64,000 bases of DNA from Acidihalobacter aeolianus (GCF_001753165.1 NZ_CP017448.1:762462-826461), one strand, 5' to 3'; counted from the stretch's first letter, positions 26,515-36,173 are shown. Numbers and translations are program-made. The notes: a model not told the origin generated them from the sequence alone.

Positions 26515-26584
26515 TGTGTCCACTCCTTGACGTTGGCGATGCTGCGCACGGTGCGCCAGCGATGATGGGTTAGCTTAAATCGTA

Positions 26585-26604
26585 ATATCTAGGAACATAG
26601 ATAT
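26585..26604. promoter_or_regulatory. Inverted repeat ATATCTA-N6-TAGATAT, likely ArsR-type operator
   Basis: The 7-bp arms are exactly complementary. The site lies between the ArsR-family gene and the old yellow enzyme gene. AT-rich dyads of this size are typical targets of ArsR/SmtB regulators. The assignment is inference from position. Confidence 0.6.
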
Positions 26605-26643
26605 GCGTGGTGAGTTCCTCGCATTTCGTTTTCATCCACTCGG

Positions 26644-26949
26644 CTAGAGTTGGGCAGCGAAATAGTTGCTGAGTGCGTGCAGAGTCTTTTCGTTGCGGCG
26701 GTAGTAGGTCCAGGGACCGACCCGGGTGGCGTCGACGAGGCCTGCGCGTTGCAGCAGGCTGAGGTAGCTGGAGACGGTGGATTGCGAGAGACCGAGCTTT
26801 TCCTGGATCGCGCCGACGCAGACGCCGCATTCGTGCACCCGGCTGAGCACCCCATGATCGGAGAAATGGCGTTCCGGGTCCCGGAGCAGTTCGAGAATCT
26901 GCAGCCGGGATGCATTGGAAAGCGCCTTGAAGACGGTGACGTGATCCAT
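26644..26949 (-). CDS. ArsR-family transcriptional regulator
   Basis: A 101-residue winged-helix dimeric repressor: VFKALSNASRLQILELL helix pair, then IQEKLGLSQSTVSSYLSLLQRAGLV as recognition helix region, then the wing VGPWTYYRRNE. Two cysteines in ECGVCVG lie just before the recognition helix region; they could sense metals or thiol-reactive compounds. The ATG at 26949 is used because TATACT stands only about 10 bp upstream; a start at 26991 would be upstream of that promoter. Downstream on the same strand are an old yellow enzyme and pirin, the probable targets. Confidence 0.88.
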   Translation of the reverse strand: MDHVTVFKALSNASRLQILELLRDPERHFSDHGVLSRVHECGVCVGAIQEKLGLSQSTVSSYLSLLQRAGLVDATRVGPWTYYRRNEKTLHALSNYFAAQL

Positions 26950-27069
26950 GCCGCGAGTATAAGGGATACCCTGCGTTGGTCCGAAATACACGGATAAGAT
27001 CGAGGTGCGGGTTTGCTACCGTTCCGCCCGTGGCGGATCATCGGGCGCTGGCGGATATGGCAGGGATGC

Positions 27070-27720
27070 ATGAGCGAGGCGATTCTGGTCTTGGCTGGGC
27101 TGCTGACCCTGGGCGGTCTGGCTTCACTCTGGCGCGCATGGCGCCATTGGATCCGCGGCTGGAGATGGCGCGCAGGCGGGCACGGCGGGGTCGGTGTGGC
27201 GCTGAGCGCACTGGCCGTGCTGGCTGGTCTGGCGGCGGTCGATCTGGCCGGCTACCAGCGCCTGGCCATGGAAGCGCCGGTGGCAACCATTCGTTTCCAG
27301 TCGGTAGGTCCGGATACCTATATTGCAGACCTGACTACGCAGGCCGGCAGCGTCCGTGGTTATCGCCTGCGTGGACAGGATTGGCGGCTCGATGCGCGGG
27401 TGCTCAAGTGGCGGACCTGGGCGGCCCTGCTTGGCTTCGAGCCGCTCTATCAGCTCAGGCGGTTGTCCGGGCGTTATGCCACCGTGGCGGATGCGCGCAG
27501 CCAGACGCATACCGTCTACGCCCTGGGGCGGGATCGCGGGGTCGATGTGTGGCTATGGGCGCGGCGTCTGAGGCTGCCCTTTGTCGATGCCCTCTACGGC
27601 AGCTCCGTCTACCTGCCGATGGCGAACGGTGCCGAATACCGCGTCAGCATCGGGATCGACGGACTGATCGCGAGACCCGCGAACGCAGCGGCCCGGCAGG
27701 CCGTGGACGGCTGGCACTGA
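27070..27720 (+). CDS. Inner-membrane protein of unknown function
   Basis: A 216-residue protein. Two hydrophobic segments (about 4-22 and 44-63) separated by a basic Arg/Trp-rich loop are followed by a soluble domain of about 150 residues with many aromatic and arginine residues (YRLRGQDWRLDARVLKW, FEPLYQLRRLSGRY). No catalytic motif is recognised. The ATG at 27070 has AGGG 5 nt upstream; an in-frame start at 27013 has none. It is divergent from the ArsR gene and converges with the 2OG-Fe(II) oxygenase, from which it is separated by only 4 nt. Confidence 0.7.
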   Translation: MSEAILVLAGLLTLGGLASLWRAWRHWIRGWRWRAGGHGGVGVALSALAVLAGLAAVDLAGYQRLAMEAPVATIRFQSVGPDTYIADLTTQAGSVRGYRLRGQDWRLDARVLKWRTWAALLGFEPLYQLRRLSGRYATVADARSQTHTVYALGRDRGVDVWLWARRLRLPFVDALYGSSVYLPMANGAEYRVSIGIDGLIARPANAAARQAVDGWH

Positions 27721-27724
27721 GGGT

Positions 27725-28528
27725 TCATATCCACAGCGCCCGCGGACCGAAATAGGCCATGTCCTTGGCGCGCCGTGCGAGGTCCGCAATCAGGCTGGCG
27801 GAGGGATCGGTGCAGAAGGTCATGCTGATCAGCACCCGTCGTTCACCCTCTGACAGCGCCGTGGCCCGATGCAGCACGCGCTGACCCTCGAAGATCACCA
27901 GGGCATTCGGTGGTGTGGGGTAGCTCGTGTCGTCGCTGCCTTTGCGGCGGACTTCCAGTCTCGCCGACGACAGGCCGTCGGCACCGTGGCCGTGGTTTTC
28001 CACCGACAGCAATACGGTGAAGTGGCGGCCACGGTAGAAGTCGTAGTCGTAATGCCAGCCGATATGATCGCCGGGGCGCTCGTACAGCAGCACCGAACAG
28101 GCGCTCTGGTCGCCGACCGGCACCGGCACCAGCGGTTCGCCGACGATGTTCGAGCACAGGGCATGGAGTGACGGCGAGAGATAGAAGGCGATGATCTCCG
28201 GCGCCACGGCGAGCAGCGTGTCATAGGAGAGCGTGCTGCCGCGCTTGTGGCCAGGGATCAGGCTGCGGTCGGCGGCATGTCCTGCCAGTGCGGCCTCGCG
28301 CAGCGCGATCAGGGTATCCTGCGGCAGGCAGTCCGTCAGGCGTGCGATCCGTGCCGAGAAGTCTACCGATTCCTTTGTCAGTTTGGTCAGCGGATGCGCA
28401 GCCTGCCACGTGCGGATCACCGGCAGGGCATGCGCAAGTCGGCTCAGCCGGCGCTGCTGACGTGTGAACCGCAGGCCCGCGTAGAGCAGACCGAGCGTGG
28501 ACAGGACAAAGCCGAGGGCGAGAAACAT
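27725..28528 (-). CDS. 2-oxoglutarate/Fe(II)-dependent oxygenase domain protein, membrane-anchored
   Basis: A 267-residue protein. Residues 3-22 form a hydrophobic segment that may anchor it, followed by a helical part. A double-stranded beta-helix holds the iron ligands His and Asp in HIGWHYDYDFYRGRHF, the distal His in VLHRATAL and the 2-oxoglutarate Arg in GERRVLISM. The family hydroxylates proteins or small molecules; the substrate is unknown. The ATG at 28528 opens the membrane segment; codons upstream in the same frame are only a shadow of the divergent flavoprotein gene. Confidence 0.82.
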   Translation of the reverse strand: MFLALGFVLSTLGLLYAGLRFTRQQRRLSRLAHALPVIRTWQAAHPLTKLTKESVDFSARIARLTDCLPQDTLIALREAALAGHAADRSLIPGHKRGSTLSYDTLLAVAPEIIAFYLSPSLHALCSNIVGEPLVPVPVGDQSACSVLLYERPGDHIGWHYDYDFYRGRHFTVLLSVENHGHGADGLSSARLEVRRKGSDDTSYPTPPNALVIFEGQRVLHRATALSEGERRVLISMTFCTDPSASLIADLARRAKDMAYFGPRALWI

Positions 28529-28618
28529 GGCATACTCCGGCGCCGTTGATCGGGGCGAATAGAAAATGTCCACACTACCCGAGATGTTTGACAGACAGAT
28601 AAACGTGTACCGGGCCGT

Positions 28619-29824
28619 ATGCGCTTCGATGTGATCGTGATCGGCGCCGGCGCGGCCGGCATGCTGTGCGCCGCGGAGGCCGGTCTGCGCGGCCGGCATG
28701 TGCTGCTGGTCGATCACGCCGAGAAGATCGGCGAACGCATCCGCATTTCCGGCGGTGGTCGCTGCAATTTCACCAACCGCGAGACGGGGCCCGCCAACTA
28801 CCTCTCGCGCAATCCGCATTTCTGCCGTTCCGCGCTGGCGCGCTTCACGCCCGCGGACTTCGTCGCGCGTGTGGAGCGGCACGGGATCGCCTACCACGAA
28901 CGCGACCACGGCCAGCTGTTCTGCGACGATTCGGCACAGACCATCATCGACATGTTGCGGCGCGATTGCGAAGCAGCCGGCGTGCGCTGGGCGCAGCCCT
29001 GCGCGGTGGAGGCGGTGCGCCGACTCGATGCTGACGGCGACGGGCGTTTCGAACTCGACACCCGGAGCGGCGTGTTTCGCGCGCAGTCGCTGGTGGTCGC
29101 CAGCGGCGGGCTCGCCGTACCCAAGCTGGGCGCCACGCCCTTCGGTTACCGTCTGGCCGAGCAGTTCGGCCTGCCCGTGGTGCCGCCGATGCCGGCACTG
29201 GTCCCGCTGGCTCTGCCGCCGGATGCGCTGGCGCGGCTCAAGCCGCTGTCCGGTGTGTCGGTGGCGGCCGCGGCCAGCGCGCCGCCTGATTCGCCCGTGT
29301 TCAGCGAGAACGTGCTGCTGACCCATCGCGGGCTTTCCGGCCCTGCGATCCTGCAGGTTTCCAGCTACTGGCAACTGCAGGCCGCAGTCGGCCAGCGCGG
29401 CGGCGTGCTGGTGGATCTCCTGCCGGGCGTCGATGCGGCGGCCTGGCTGGCGGAGCGCCAGCGTTCGCGGACGCTGCTCTCCAATGCGTTGGCCGAACGC
29501 CTGCCAAAGCGCTTCGCGCAGGCCTGGTGCGCGCTTGAGGGCAGCGACCGCCCGCTGGACACCTATCCGCTGCGGAGCCTGCGCGCGCTGGGCGAACGGC
29601 TCAACGCATGGCCGCTGATGCCGTCGGGAACCTTGGGCTATGCCAAGGCCGAGGTGACGCTCGGCGGGGTCGACACCGACGCTCTGTCGTCCAAGACGAT
29701 GGAGGCGAGGTCGGTGCCGGGACTTTACTTCGTCGGTGAGGTGGTGGATGTGACCGGCTGGCTGGGAGGCTACAATTTCCAGTGGGCGTGGTCATCCGGC
29801 TGGGTAGCAGGGCAGTTCGCCTGA
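28619..29824 (+). CDS. BaiN/YhiN-type NAD(P)/FAD-dependent oxidoreductase
   Basis: A 401-residue flavoprotein of the HI0933 family. It has the dinucleotide-binding start VIVIGAGAAGMLCA (residues 5-18), IRISGGGRCNFTN near 45-57 (family signature), SGGLAVPKLGATPFGY near 162-177 and the C-terminal FAD-contact GGYNFQWAWSSG. Members have been linked to reductive steps in bile acid metabolism in gut bacteria, but in Proteobacteria the role is not established. The start at 28619 follows without a strong ribosome binding site. The next gene, deaD, begins 115 bp downstream. Confidence 0.9.
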   Translation: MRFDVIVIGAGAAGMLCAAEAGLRGRHVLLVDHAEKIGERIRISGGGRCNFTNRETGPANYLSRNPHFCRSALARFTPADFVARVERHGIAYHERDHGQLFCDDSAQTIIDMLRRDCEAAGVRWAQPCAVEAVRRLDADGDGRFELDTRSGVFRAQSLVVASGGLAVPKLGATPFGYRLAEQFGLPVVPPMPALVPLALPPDALARLKPLSGVSVAAAASAPPDSPVFSENVLLTHRGLSGPAILQVSSYWQLQAAVGQRGGVLVDLLPGVDAAAWLAERQRSRTLLSNALAERLPKRFAQAWCALEGSDRPLDTYPLRSLRALGERLNAWPLMPSGTLGYAKAEVTLGGVDTDALSSKTMEARSVPGLYFVGEVVDVTGWLGGYNFQWAWSSGWVAGQFA

Positions 29825-29939
29825 TCTGGCCTGACCCGCGTTGTGAAATAAACCGCGTACCGGCTCGCGCGTTCGGCTACAATGCGCGCCCTTGTTTTCA
29901 TCGGCCCGTTTCGCATGGGCCATCGCCAGCAGGTTCACG

Positions 29940-31775
29940 ATGTCTTCAGACGCTCCCCCGCGCTTTGCCGATTTGGCGCTTGCGCCTGCCGTCCTCCAGG
30001 CCGTGGAGGAAATCGGTTACGAAAGCCCTTCGCCGATCCAGGCGCAAAGTATTCCCCCGCTCCTCGAAGGGCGCGACCTGCTCGGCATGGCGCAGACCGG
30101 CACCGGCAAGACCGCGGCCTTCGCGTTGCCGTTGCTCAGCCGTCTGGACCTGAAACGGGCGGAGCCGCAGGTGCTGGTGCTGACGCCCACCCGCGAGCTT
30201 GCCCTGCAGGTGGCCGAGGCGATGCAGACCTATGCACGCCATCTCAAGGGATTCCACGTGCTGCCGGTATACGGCGGTCAGGGCATGGATACGCAGTTGC
30301 GCCAGTTGCGTCGCGGCGCGCACGTGATCGTGGGTACGCCGGGTCGGGTACAGGACCATCTGCGCCGACGCACGCTGTCGCTCGCCGGGCTGTCCGCGTT
30401 GGTACTCGACGAGGCCGACGAAATGCTGCGCATGGGTTTCATCGACGACGTCGAGGCGATCCTGTCCCACACCCCGCCCACCCGCCAGGTGGCACTGTTC
30501 TCGGCGACGATGCCGGAGGCGATCCGACGCGTGGCGCGGACGCATCTGCGCGATCCGATCGAGATCCGCATCCAGTCGAAGACAACCACAGTGGCCACCA
30601 TCAACCAGCGCTACTGGCTGGTCAGCGGGGCGCACAAGCTCGATGCGCTGACCCGCATGCTGGAGGTGGAGGAGGCGGACGCGCTGATCATCTTCGTGCG
30701 CACCAAGACGGCCACGGTGGAGCTGGCTGAGAAGCTGGAGGCCCGCGGCTATGCCTGTGCCGCGCTCAATGGCGACATGAATCAGGCGCAGCGCGAAAAG
30801 GCGGTCGAGCGTCTCAAGAACGGCAGCCTGGACATCGTGGTGGCCACCGATGTGGCGGCGCGCGGCTTGGACGTGGCGCGCATCAGCCACGTCATCAATT
30901 ACGACATCCCCAACGACACCGAGGCCTACGTGCATCGCATCGGCCGTACCGGGCGTGCCGGACGCAAGGGCGAGGCGATCCTGTTCGTGTCGCCGCGCGA
31001 ACGGCGCATGCTGCGTGCGATCGAGATCGCGACCGGGCAGTCGATCAGCCGTATGCATCTGCCAACCCAGGAGGACGTCGCCGACCGTCGCGTGGCGCAG
31101 TTCAAGGAGCGCGTCGGCGAGGTACTCGAAGCCCAGGAACTCGCGCCCTTCGAGGCCTTGATCGAGTCCTTTGTGTCGGAGCGCGGTATCGATCCTACCG
31201 AAATCGCTGCCGCGCTGGCCTACCTGGTGCAGCGTGAGCGTCCGCTTTTCCCGCCTGCGCCGCCGCCCATCGAGGAGTTACGGGCTCCGATGGCAAAACC
31301 GACTTCGGCAGCGGTCGACGAAGCTGGGACCGGAAAACGGCGCGGCAAGGGCGAGCAGCCGCCCATGGTGCGTTATCGCATCGAGGTCGGCCGCGAGCAC
31401 GGCGTGCAGCCCAAGAACATCGTCGGCGCGATCGCCAACGAGGCGGGAGTAGAAAGTCGCTACATCGGACAGATCAAGCTCTATGCCGATTACAGTACGG
31501 TTGACCTGCCCGAGGGCATGCCCAAAGATATTTTCCGACATCTGCAGAAGGTATGGGTTTGCGGCCGACCTTTGCAGATTAGTCAATTCGAGGGCGACGA
31601 AGGTCCCGCCGAGTCCAGGGGCTCGGCAAGCCAACGCAAGACGGCAAAGCCTGCGGCGCCTAGGCGTGCGGCACCGTCTACAGGCAAACGTCGCGAGGCT
31701 TCCGGGAAACGCTCAAAGCCGGGGGCAGGCAATTCGGCCAAACGGCCTGAGAAGCGGCGCCCGAAAAAACAATGA
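29940..31775 (+). CDS. deaD: ATP-dependent RNA helicase DeaD/CsdA
   Basis: A 611-residue DEAD-box helicase. The core has Q motif, [20 protein letters not shown] (VLDEADEM), SAT (FSATMP), ARGLDV and [10 protein letters not shown]. Residues about 455-535 form a DbpA-type RNA-binding domain (RYRIEVGREHGVQPKN). The tail is a basic low-complexity stretch rich in Lys, Arg, Pro and Ala. DeaD unwinds structured RNA in ribosome assembly and mRNA turnover, especially in the cold. The ATG at 29940 is preferred over 29892, because the extra residues do not match the family. It converges with a cold-shock protein gene. Confidence 0.93.
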   Translation: MSSDAPPRFADLALAPAVLQAVEEIGYESPSPIQAQSIPPLLEGRDLLGMAQTGTGKTAAFALPLLSRLDLKRAEPQVLVLTPTRELALQVAEAMQTYARHLKGFHVLPVYGGQGMDTQLRQLRRGAHVIVGTPGRVQDHLRRRTLSLAGLSALVLDEADEMLRMGFIDDVEAILSHTPPTRQVALFSATMPEAIRRVARTHLRDPIEIRIQSKTTTVATINQRYWLVSGAHKLDALTRMLEVEEADALIIFVRTKTATVELAEKLEARGYACAALNGDMNQAQREKAVERLKNGSLDIVVATDVAARGLDVARISHVINYDIPNDTEAYVHRIGRTGRAGRKGEAILFVSPRERRMLRAIEIATGQSISRMHLPTQEDVADRRVAQFKERVGEVLEAQELAPFEALIESFVSERGIDPTEIAAALAYLVQRERPLFPPAPPPIEELRAPMAKPTSAAVDEAGTGKRRGKGEQPPMVRYRIEVGREHGVQPKNIVGAIANEAGVESRYIGQIKLYADYSTVDLPEGMPKDIFRHLQKVWVCGRPLQISQFEGDEGPAESRGSASQRKTAKPAAPRRAAPSTGKRREASGKRSKPGAGNSAKRPEKRRPKKQ

Positions 31776-31844
31776 ACTGCTCGCTCGGCCGCGAGAAAAC
31801 CAGGAAAAGCGAAATCCGGCGGTCGTCGGTTCGCAAGGAAAACT

Positions 31845-31873
31845 ACGGAACCCTGCTGGCCGCAGGGCTCCGT
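31845..31873 (-). terminator. Hairpin terminator between deaD and the cold-shock gene
   Basis: Stem ACGGA..CCCTGC / GCAGGG..TCCGT with a 5-nt loop. Read on the minus strand it is followed by AGTTTTCCTT, a modest T-tract, so it best ends the cold-shock transcript. It may also block read-through from deaD. Confidence 0.6.
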
Positions 31874-31897
31874 CATAATCCGGGTTAGGAACCCTGA

Positions 31898-32101
31898 TTA
31901 TTGAGCGACGACGTTCGCCGCTTGGGGTCCCTTCGGGCCCTGCTGGAGGTCGAAAGTCACCTTCTGACCTTCCGCCAGGGTCTTGAAGCCCTGGGACTGG
32001 ATCGCGCTGAAATGCACGAATACATCATCACCGCCGTTGTCCTGGGCAATGAAACCAAAACCCTTGGACTCGTTGAACCACTTCACAGTACCTGTAGCCA
32101 T
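31898..32101 (-). CDS. CspA-family cold shock protein
   Basis: A 67-residue single OB-fold nucleic-acid chaperone. RNP1 (KGFGFI) and RNP2 (VFVHF) are intact and the length is exactly that of the family. These proteins melt mRNA structure. The region upstream (about 150 bp without a gene) suggests a long 5' leader, a hallmark of cold-inducible csp genes. Whether this copy is cold-induced cannot be read from sequence. Confidence 0.96.
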   Translation of the reverse strand: MATGTVKWFNESKGFGFIAQDNGGDDVFVHFSAIQSQGFKTLAEGQKVTFDLQQGPKGPQAANVVAQ

Positions 32102-32254
32102 TTGATATCTACCTGGTGTTGCCGAAATAAAGGGTGTTGTTGGCTGCAGCGACGCAAAGGGGTTAAGGGTGGTACCGAAGGGACGACCAAAACGACTCAG
32201 CTTGAACTGCAGCGACTACAGTCTAGCCCATGGTTGTTGCGAATGCTAATGGTT

Positions 32255-32260
32255 TGTATA
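32255..32260 (-). promoter_or_regulatory. Possible -10 (TATACA) for the cold-shock gene
   Basis: On the minus strand TATACA would place the transcript start about 147 nt before the ATG, giving a leader of csp-like length. The -35 is weak. Confidence 0.3.
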
Positions 32261-32286
32261 GGCTTTGTAAGTATTTGCAGTGAGCG

Positions 32287-32315
32287 CTGACGCGGTCTGC
32301 AGGCCATTGTATGAT
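32287..32315 (+). promoter_or_regulatory. Promoter CTGACG-17-TATGAT for the DedA gene
   Basis: Both hexamers resemble the housekeeping consensus with 17-bp spacing. The promoter lies inside the longest possible reading frame, which favours the later start at 32337. Confidence 0.45.
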
Positions 32316-32336
32316 GTCCGTTTGCCTCATTCCGTG

Positions 32337-33059
32337 ATGTCTCTCGAATGCCCGCCCGCGGCCGGTAAATGCGGTGCGGATGTCGATCTCTCGCCGAGTC
32401 TTGCCGTGACCGCCCAGTACATCCAGCAATACATCACCACGCATCAGGCATTCTTCCATACCTATGGTTATGCTGCGGCCTTTTTTCTGGTTCTGCTGGA
32501 GGATTTCGCCGTGCCCTCGCCGGGCGAACTTGTACTGATCGGGACCTCGCTGGTCGCTTCCCAGGGGGGGCTGCACATCCTTCCGCTACTGCTGCTTGCC
32601 TGGGCCGGTGCGGTGATCGGCGATAACATCGGTTTCGCCATCGGACATTTCGGCGGCATGCGGCTGCTGTTGCGTTATGGGCGACGCTTGGGGCTGACCC
32701 ACGAACGTCTTGATCGGGTGCATCGGTTTTTCGATCGCTTTGGCGGCGAGGTGGTGCTGGTTGCCCGGTTTGTTCAGGGTGCCAGGCAGCTCAATGGTAT
32801 CGTGGCCGGCAGCGCCGGCATGTCATGGCGGCGATTCTTTATATATAACGCGATCGGCGCTGCGCTCTGGGTCGGTGCCTGGGGTTATGGTGTCTATGCC
32901 CTGGGAAAACGATTCTTCAACTATCTGCCGCTCATCGAACGTTCCGCGCTGTATCTGGCCGTGGCAGCCACGGTATTGTCGGTGGCGGCCGTAACGTGGT
33001 GGTGGTGGCGCCGTCGCGTACGGGCCCGTAGCGGGTCCGGCTGGGAAGCGGATGACTGA
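32337..33059 (+). CDS. DedA-family membrane protein
   Basis: A 240-residue inner-membrane protein. The family signature is visible: [24 protein letters not shown] in the N-terminal half and a reentrant motif with [14 protein letters not shown] and MSWRRFF in the C-terminal half, plus about five hydrophobic segments. DedA proteins are lipid flippases or scramblases tied to undecaprenyl-phosphate or phosphatidylethanolamine recycling and to proton-motive-force maintenance. An upstream GTG at 32280 is possible but precedes the promoter. It overlaps recQ by 8 bp. Confidence 0.9.
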   Translation: MSLECPPAAGKCGADVDLSPSLAVTAQYIQQYITTHQAFFHTYGYAAAFFLVLLEDFAVPSPGELVLIGTSLVASQGGLHILPLLLLAWAGAVIGDNIGFAIGHFGGMRLLLRYGRRLGLTHERLDRVHRFFDRFGGEVVLVARFVQGARQLNGIVAGSAGMSWRRFFIYNAIGAALWVGAWGYGVYALGKRFFNYLPLIERSALYLAVAATVLSVAAVTWWWWRRRVRARSGSGWEADD

Positions 33060-35196
33060 GCTTCATCCGGATCGCGCGGAGCACATTCTGCGTGAGGTCT
33101 TCGGTTATGAACGCTTCCGCGGGCAACAGGGGGAGATTGTCAGACACGTGTCCGCCGGCGGCGATGCCCTTGTGCTCATGCCCACGGGCGGGGGCAAATC
33201 ACTGTGCTATCAGATTCCTGCGCTAGAGCGCGATGGCGTGGGGGTGGTGGTTTCGCCGCTGATCGCATTGATGCAGGATCAAGTGGAGGCGCTGCGTCAG
33301 AACGGAGTACGCGCTGCTTATCTCAACTCGACCCTGAGTACCGAGGCTGGCCGTGAAGTTGAATCGAGGCTCGCTTCCGGTGATCTCGATCTGCTGTACG
33401 TGGCGCCCGAACGCCTGCTGCTGCCCCGCATGCTGGAGCGCTTGGCGAATGCACGCATTGCGCTATTCGCCATCGACGAGGCCCACTGCGTTTCCCAGTG
33501 GGGTCACGATTTCCGGCCCGAGTACATCCGGCTTTCGGTATTGCACGAACGCTTTCCTGCAGTACCGCGTATCGCGCTGACCGCGACCGCGGACGAGGAC
33601 ACGCGCCAGGAGATCGTCGAGCGCCTGGGCTTGGAGGGCGCGCGGGTGTTCGTCAGCGGTTTCGATCGACCCAATATCCGCTACCGCATCGCCGAGGCCG
33701 GCGGAGACGCTCGTCGCCGGCTGCTCGATTTCATCCGCGAGGAACACCCCGGCGAGGCCGGTATCGTCTATTGCCTCTCGCGCAAACGCGTCGAGGCGGT
33801 GGCCGAGTGGCTGTGTGAACACGGGCTCAATGCGTTGCCCTACCATGCTGGGTTGTCTGCCGAACTGCGTCAGACGCACCAGGCACGATTCCTGCGCGAG
33901 GAGGGGCTGATCATGGTCGCCACCATTGCCTTCGGCATGGGTATCGACAAGCCGGATGTGCGCTTCGTCGCGCATCTCAACCTGCCGCGCAGCGTGGAGG
34001 CATATTACCAGGAGACGGGGCGCGCTGGTCGCGATGGTCTCCCTGCCGATGCCTGGATGAGCTATGGCCTGCAGGACGTGATTACCCTGCGTCAGATGCA
34101 GGCAGCCTCGGAAGCCGACGAGGCGCGCAAGCGCCTGGAGCGCCATAAGCTCGACGCGATGCTGGCGCTGTGCGAAACGACGGCCTGTCGCCGAGGCGTG
34201 TTGTTGCGCTACTTCGGCGACCCTTTCGAAGCGCCATGCGGCAATTGCGACAACTGTCTGTCGCCACCCGAAACTTGGGATGCCACCACGGCAGCGCAAA
34301 AGGCCTTGTCCTGCGTGCATCGTACCGGCCAGCGATTCGGCGTGGGCCATGTGGTCGACGTGCTGCTGGGTCGTGAGGGCGAACGCGTGCGTGCGCTCGG
34401 ACATGATCGCTTGAGTACCTACGGGATCGGCGGGGAACTCGATGAGGCCGGCTGGCGCGGCCTTTTTCGCCAGCTCATCGCGCATGGTCTCCTGGCCGTC
34501 GACCTGGAGGGGCATGGCGGTCTGCGTCTCACCGAGGCCAGCCGTCCGGTGCTGCGCGGCGAGGCGCATCTGCATCTGCGCACGCAGAGCAGGCCGCCCG
34601 CCCGCCGTGCTCGTGCGCGCAGTGAGGCGAACGCATTTTCCGATGTGGCCGAACGAGCCCTGTGGGCGGCGTTGCGCGCCCTGCGTCAGCGGCTCGCAGA
34701 GGCTCAAGGCGTGCCAGCCTACGTTATCTTCCACGATGCCACCCTACGCGAGATGGTCGAGGCGCGGCCCGATACCCTTGCTGAGCTCGGTAAGGTCGGG
34801 GGCGTGGGGGCGCGCAAGCTCGAAGCCTATGGCGCCGATTTTCTCGACGTCATCCGCGACCATGAGGATGCTGGCGACGGCGACCGGGAGGTGTCCTCGG
34901 CCGAAGAGACCCTGGTGCTGTTTCGTGCCGGGATGGCGGCGCCCGCCATCGCCGAGCGGCGTGGCCTGAGCCTGGGTACGATCTACGCGCATCTTGCCGG
35001 CGCCGTGGCGCAGGGCAAAATCCCGCTCGGCGAGGCGGTGGGACTGGATGAGAGTAGTCTTGTGCAGATCCGCGAGGCTATCGCCGCACAAGGGGGTGAG
35101 CGCATGAAACCCGTCTACGAGGCGCTGGGCGGTCGCTACGACTATGGGGTGCTGCGTTGCGTGCGTGCGCAAATGACTTCGGTCAAGCGCGCCTGA
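33052..35196 (+). CDS. recQ: ATP-dependent DNA helicase RecQ
   Basis: A 714-residue 3'-5' DNA helicase, somewhat longer than E. coli RecQ. Core motifs are FRGQQ (motif 0), [10 protein letters not shown] (Walker A), [22 protein letters not shown] and the [10 protein letters not shown] motif VI. A zinc site is formed by the cysteines in CETTACRRG and PCGNCDNC. The winged helix follows, then an HRDC domain (about 525-600) and an additional helical C-terminal domain with a helix-turn-helix look ([20 protein letters not shown]). Start ATG 33052 lies within the 3' end of the DedA gene, so translation is probably coupled. Confidence 0.96.
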   Translation: MTELHPDRAEHILREVFGYERFRGQQGEIVRHVSAGGDALVLMPTGGGKSLCYQIPALERDGVGVVVSPLIALMQDQVEALRQNGVRAAYLNSTLSTEAGREVESRLASGDLDLLYVAPERLLLPRMLERLANARIALFAIDEAHCVSQWGHDFRPEYIRLSVLHERFPAVPRIALTATADEDTRQEIVERLGLEGARVFVSGFDRPNIRYRIAEAGGDARRRLLDFIREEHPGEAGIVYCLSRKRVEAVAEWLCEHGLNALPYHAGLSAELRQTHQARFLREEGLIMVATIAFGMGIDKPDVRFVAHLNLPRSVEAYYQETGRAGRDGLPADAWMSYGLQDVITLRQMQAASEADEARKRLERHKLDAMLALCETTACRRGVLLRYFGDPFEAPCGNCDNCLSPPETWDATTAAQKALSCVHRTGQRFGVGHVVDVLLGREGERVRALGHDRLSTYGIGGELDEAGWRGLFRQLIAHGLLAVDLEGHGGLRLTEASRPVLRGEAHLHLRTQSRPPARRARARSEANAFSDVAERALWAALRALRQRLAEAQGVPAYVIFHDATLREMVEARPDTLAELGKVGGVGARKLEAYGADFLDVIRDHEDAGDGDREVSSAEETLVLFRAGMAAPAIAERRGLSLGTIYAHLAGAVAQGKIPLGEAVGLDESSLVQIREAIAAQGGERMKPVYEALGGRYDYGVLRCVRAQMTSVKRA

Positions 35197-35270
35197 GACC
35201 CAAGGGGAACACCTGTTCCCGGTAACCGTCAGACTCAGTGAATGCCGAAACGGCTTACTGGGAGGAGATC

Positions 35271-35876
35271 ATGGCGGAAAAGTTGGAATGGGATGGCATC
35301 ACGCGGGGGCTGCATTGGGGCTTGACTCTATGCATTACCTTCCAGTTGTTCAGCGGGCTCCTGATCTCGACGCCCGGTACGCTGGTGTATTTCCACTTGC
35401 ATGAATACGTCGGCCTGGCCGCTGCGGCCGTGATTCTGGTGCATTGGATGTGGAGCTTCACCCATCAGGACCTAGGCCTGCTCTTTCCCTGGCACAGCGC
35501 GGGTTTTGCTCGTGTTCGCGATGAGTTTACGGGTATGTTGCGCGGTCGCCTGCCCATGGCCGGGCCGCAGATCGGGCTGTCCAGCTTTATCCATGGCTTG
35601 GGGCTGCTTGCGATTACCGTCATGGGATTCACTGGGGTACTACTGTTCATGGTGATACCCGCGAGCGACGGTGGCATGGCTTCCTCGGCGTATCCGGTTG
35701 CGATCACCTCACTCTCATTGATACATCGCTATATGTCCTACATGGTGTGGATTTACTGGCTGGGACACGTCGGATTCGCGCTGTTGCATCAGCTCAGGGG
35801 CGGTGGCGTGTTCGGTGCGATCTTCCTGGGACGCCCGGAGCGAAATCCGGAAGTCGCCAAGTCGAATCGGGCCTGA
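35271..35876 (+). CDS. Cytochrome b561-family membrane protein
   Basis: A 201-residue inner-membrane protein with four main hydrophobic segments and histidines placed like heme ligands: TRGLHWGL near 12, HEYVG near 46, SFIHGLG near 107 and LIHRYMSYMVW near 152. This is the cytochrome b561 or hydrogenase-type b fold that moves electrons across or along the membrane. A partner gene is not evident. GGGAGGAG immediately precedes ATC-ATG at 35271, fixing that start rather than the ATG at 35238 or nearby. Confidence 0.82.
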   Translation: MAEKLEWDGITRGLHWGLTLCITFQLFSGLLISTPGTLVYFHLHEYVGLAAAAVILVHWMWSFTHQDLGLLFPWHSAGFARVRDEFTGMLRGRLPMAGPQIGLSSFIHGLGLLAITVMGFTGVLLFMVIPASDGGMASSAYPVAITSLSLIHRYMSYMVWIYWLGHVGFALLHQLRGGGVFGAIFLGRPERNPEVAKSNRA

Positions 35877-35889
35877 CGCCATAAAGAAC

Positions 35890-35920
35890 GCGCCCTGCGT
35901 GCCTGTGTGGCGAAGGGCGC
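35890..35920 (+). terminator. Hairpin after the cytochrome gene
   Basis: GCGCCCT at 35890-35896 pairs with AGGGCGC at 35914-35920 across a 17-nt loop, followed by TCGTTGTT. It looks like an intrinsic terminator with a weak T-tract. Confidence 0.5.
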
Positions 35921-36173
35921 TCGTTGTTGGGGGTATGTACTGCAGAATCTCGGCAGTGGGGTAATTGTGGTATCATTCGACCCTGTTTGTTGAAGCGCGG
36001 AGCATTTAACTGCGCTATTACGTACCTGCGATCACATCCTTCAGTGACTTTGGCCGGTACCTTCAAACCGGTCGCGGTCTGCCTTCGCCAGGGCCATTCC
36101 CCGATAGCTTCGATCAGAGCCGACGCATCTGCGCGGCCGTGCCTTGGCGATTTTTATTCTTGAGGAGTACTTG
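35921..36173 (+). other. Leader region upstream of rhlE
   Basis: About 250 bp without a gene. A TATCAT hexamer at 35971-35976 could be a -10 and would leave a leader of roughly 190 nt before the helicase start. Long structured leaders are common for cold-responsive helicase genes. No recognised riboswitch is seen. Confidence 0.35.

Noticed and set aside
28529-29374. N-terminal extension of the 2OG-Fe(II) oxygenase up to 549 residues
   Set aside because: The extra part lies antisense to the BaiN-type gene and has shadow composition; the ATG at 28528 begins the real membrane segment.
32280-32336. Upstream GTG start for the DedA protein
   Set aside because: A promoter-like pair (CTGACG-17-TATGAT) lies within that stretch, and the residues do not resemble DedA N-termini.
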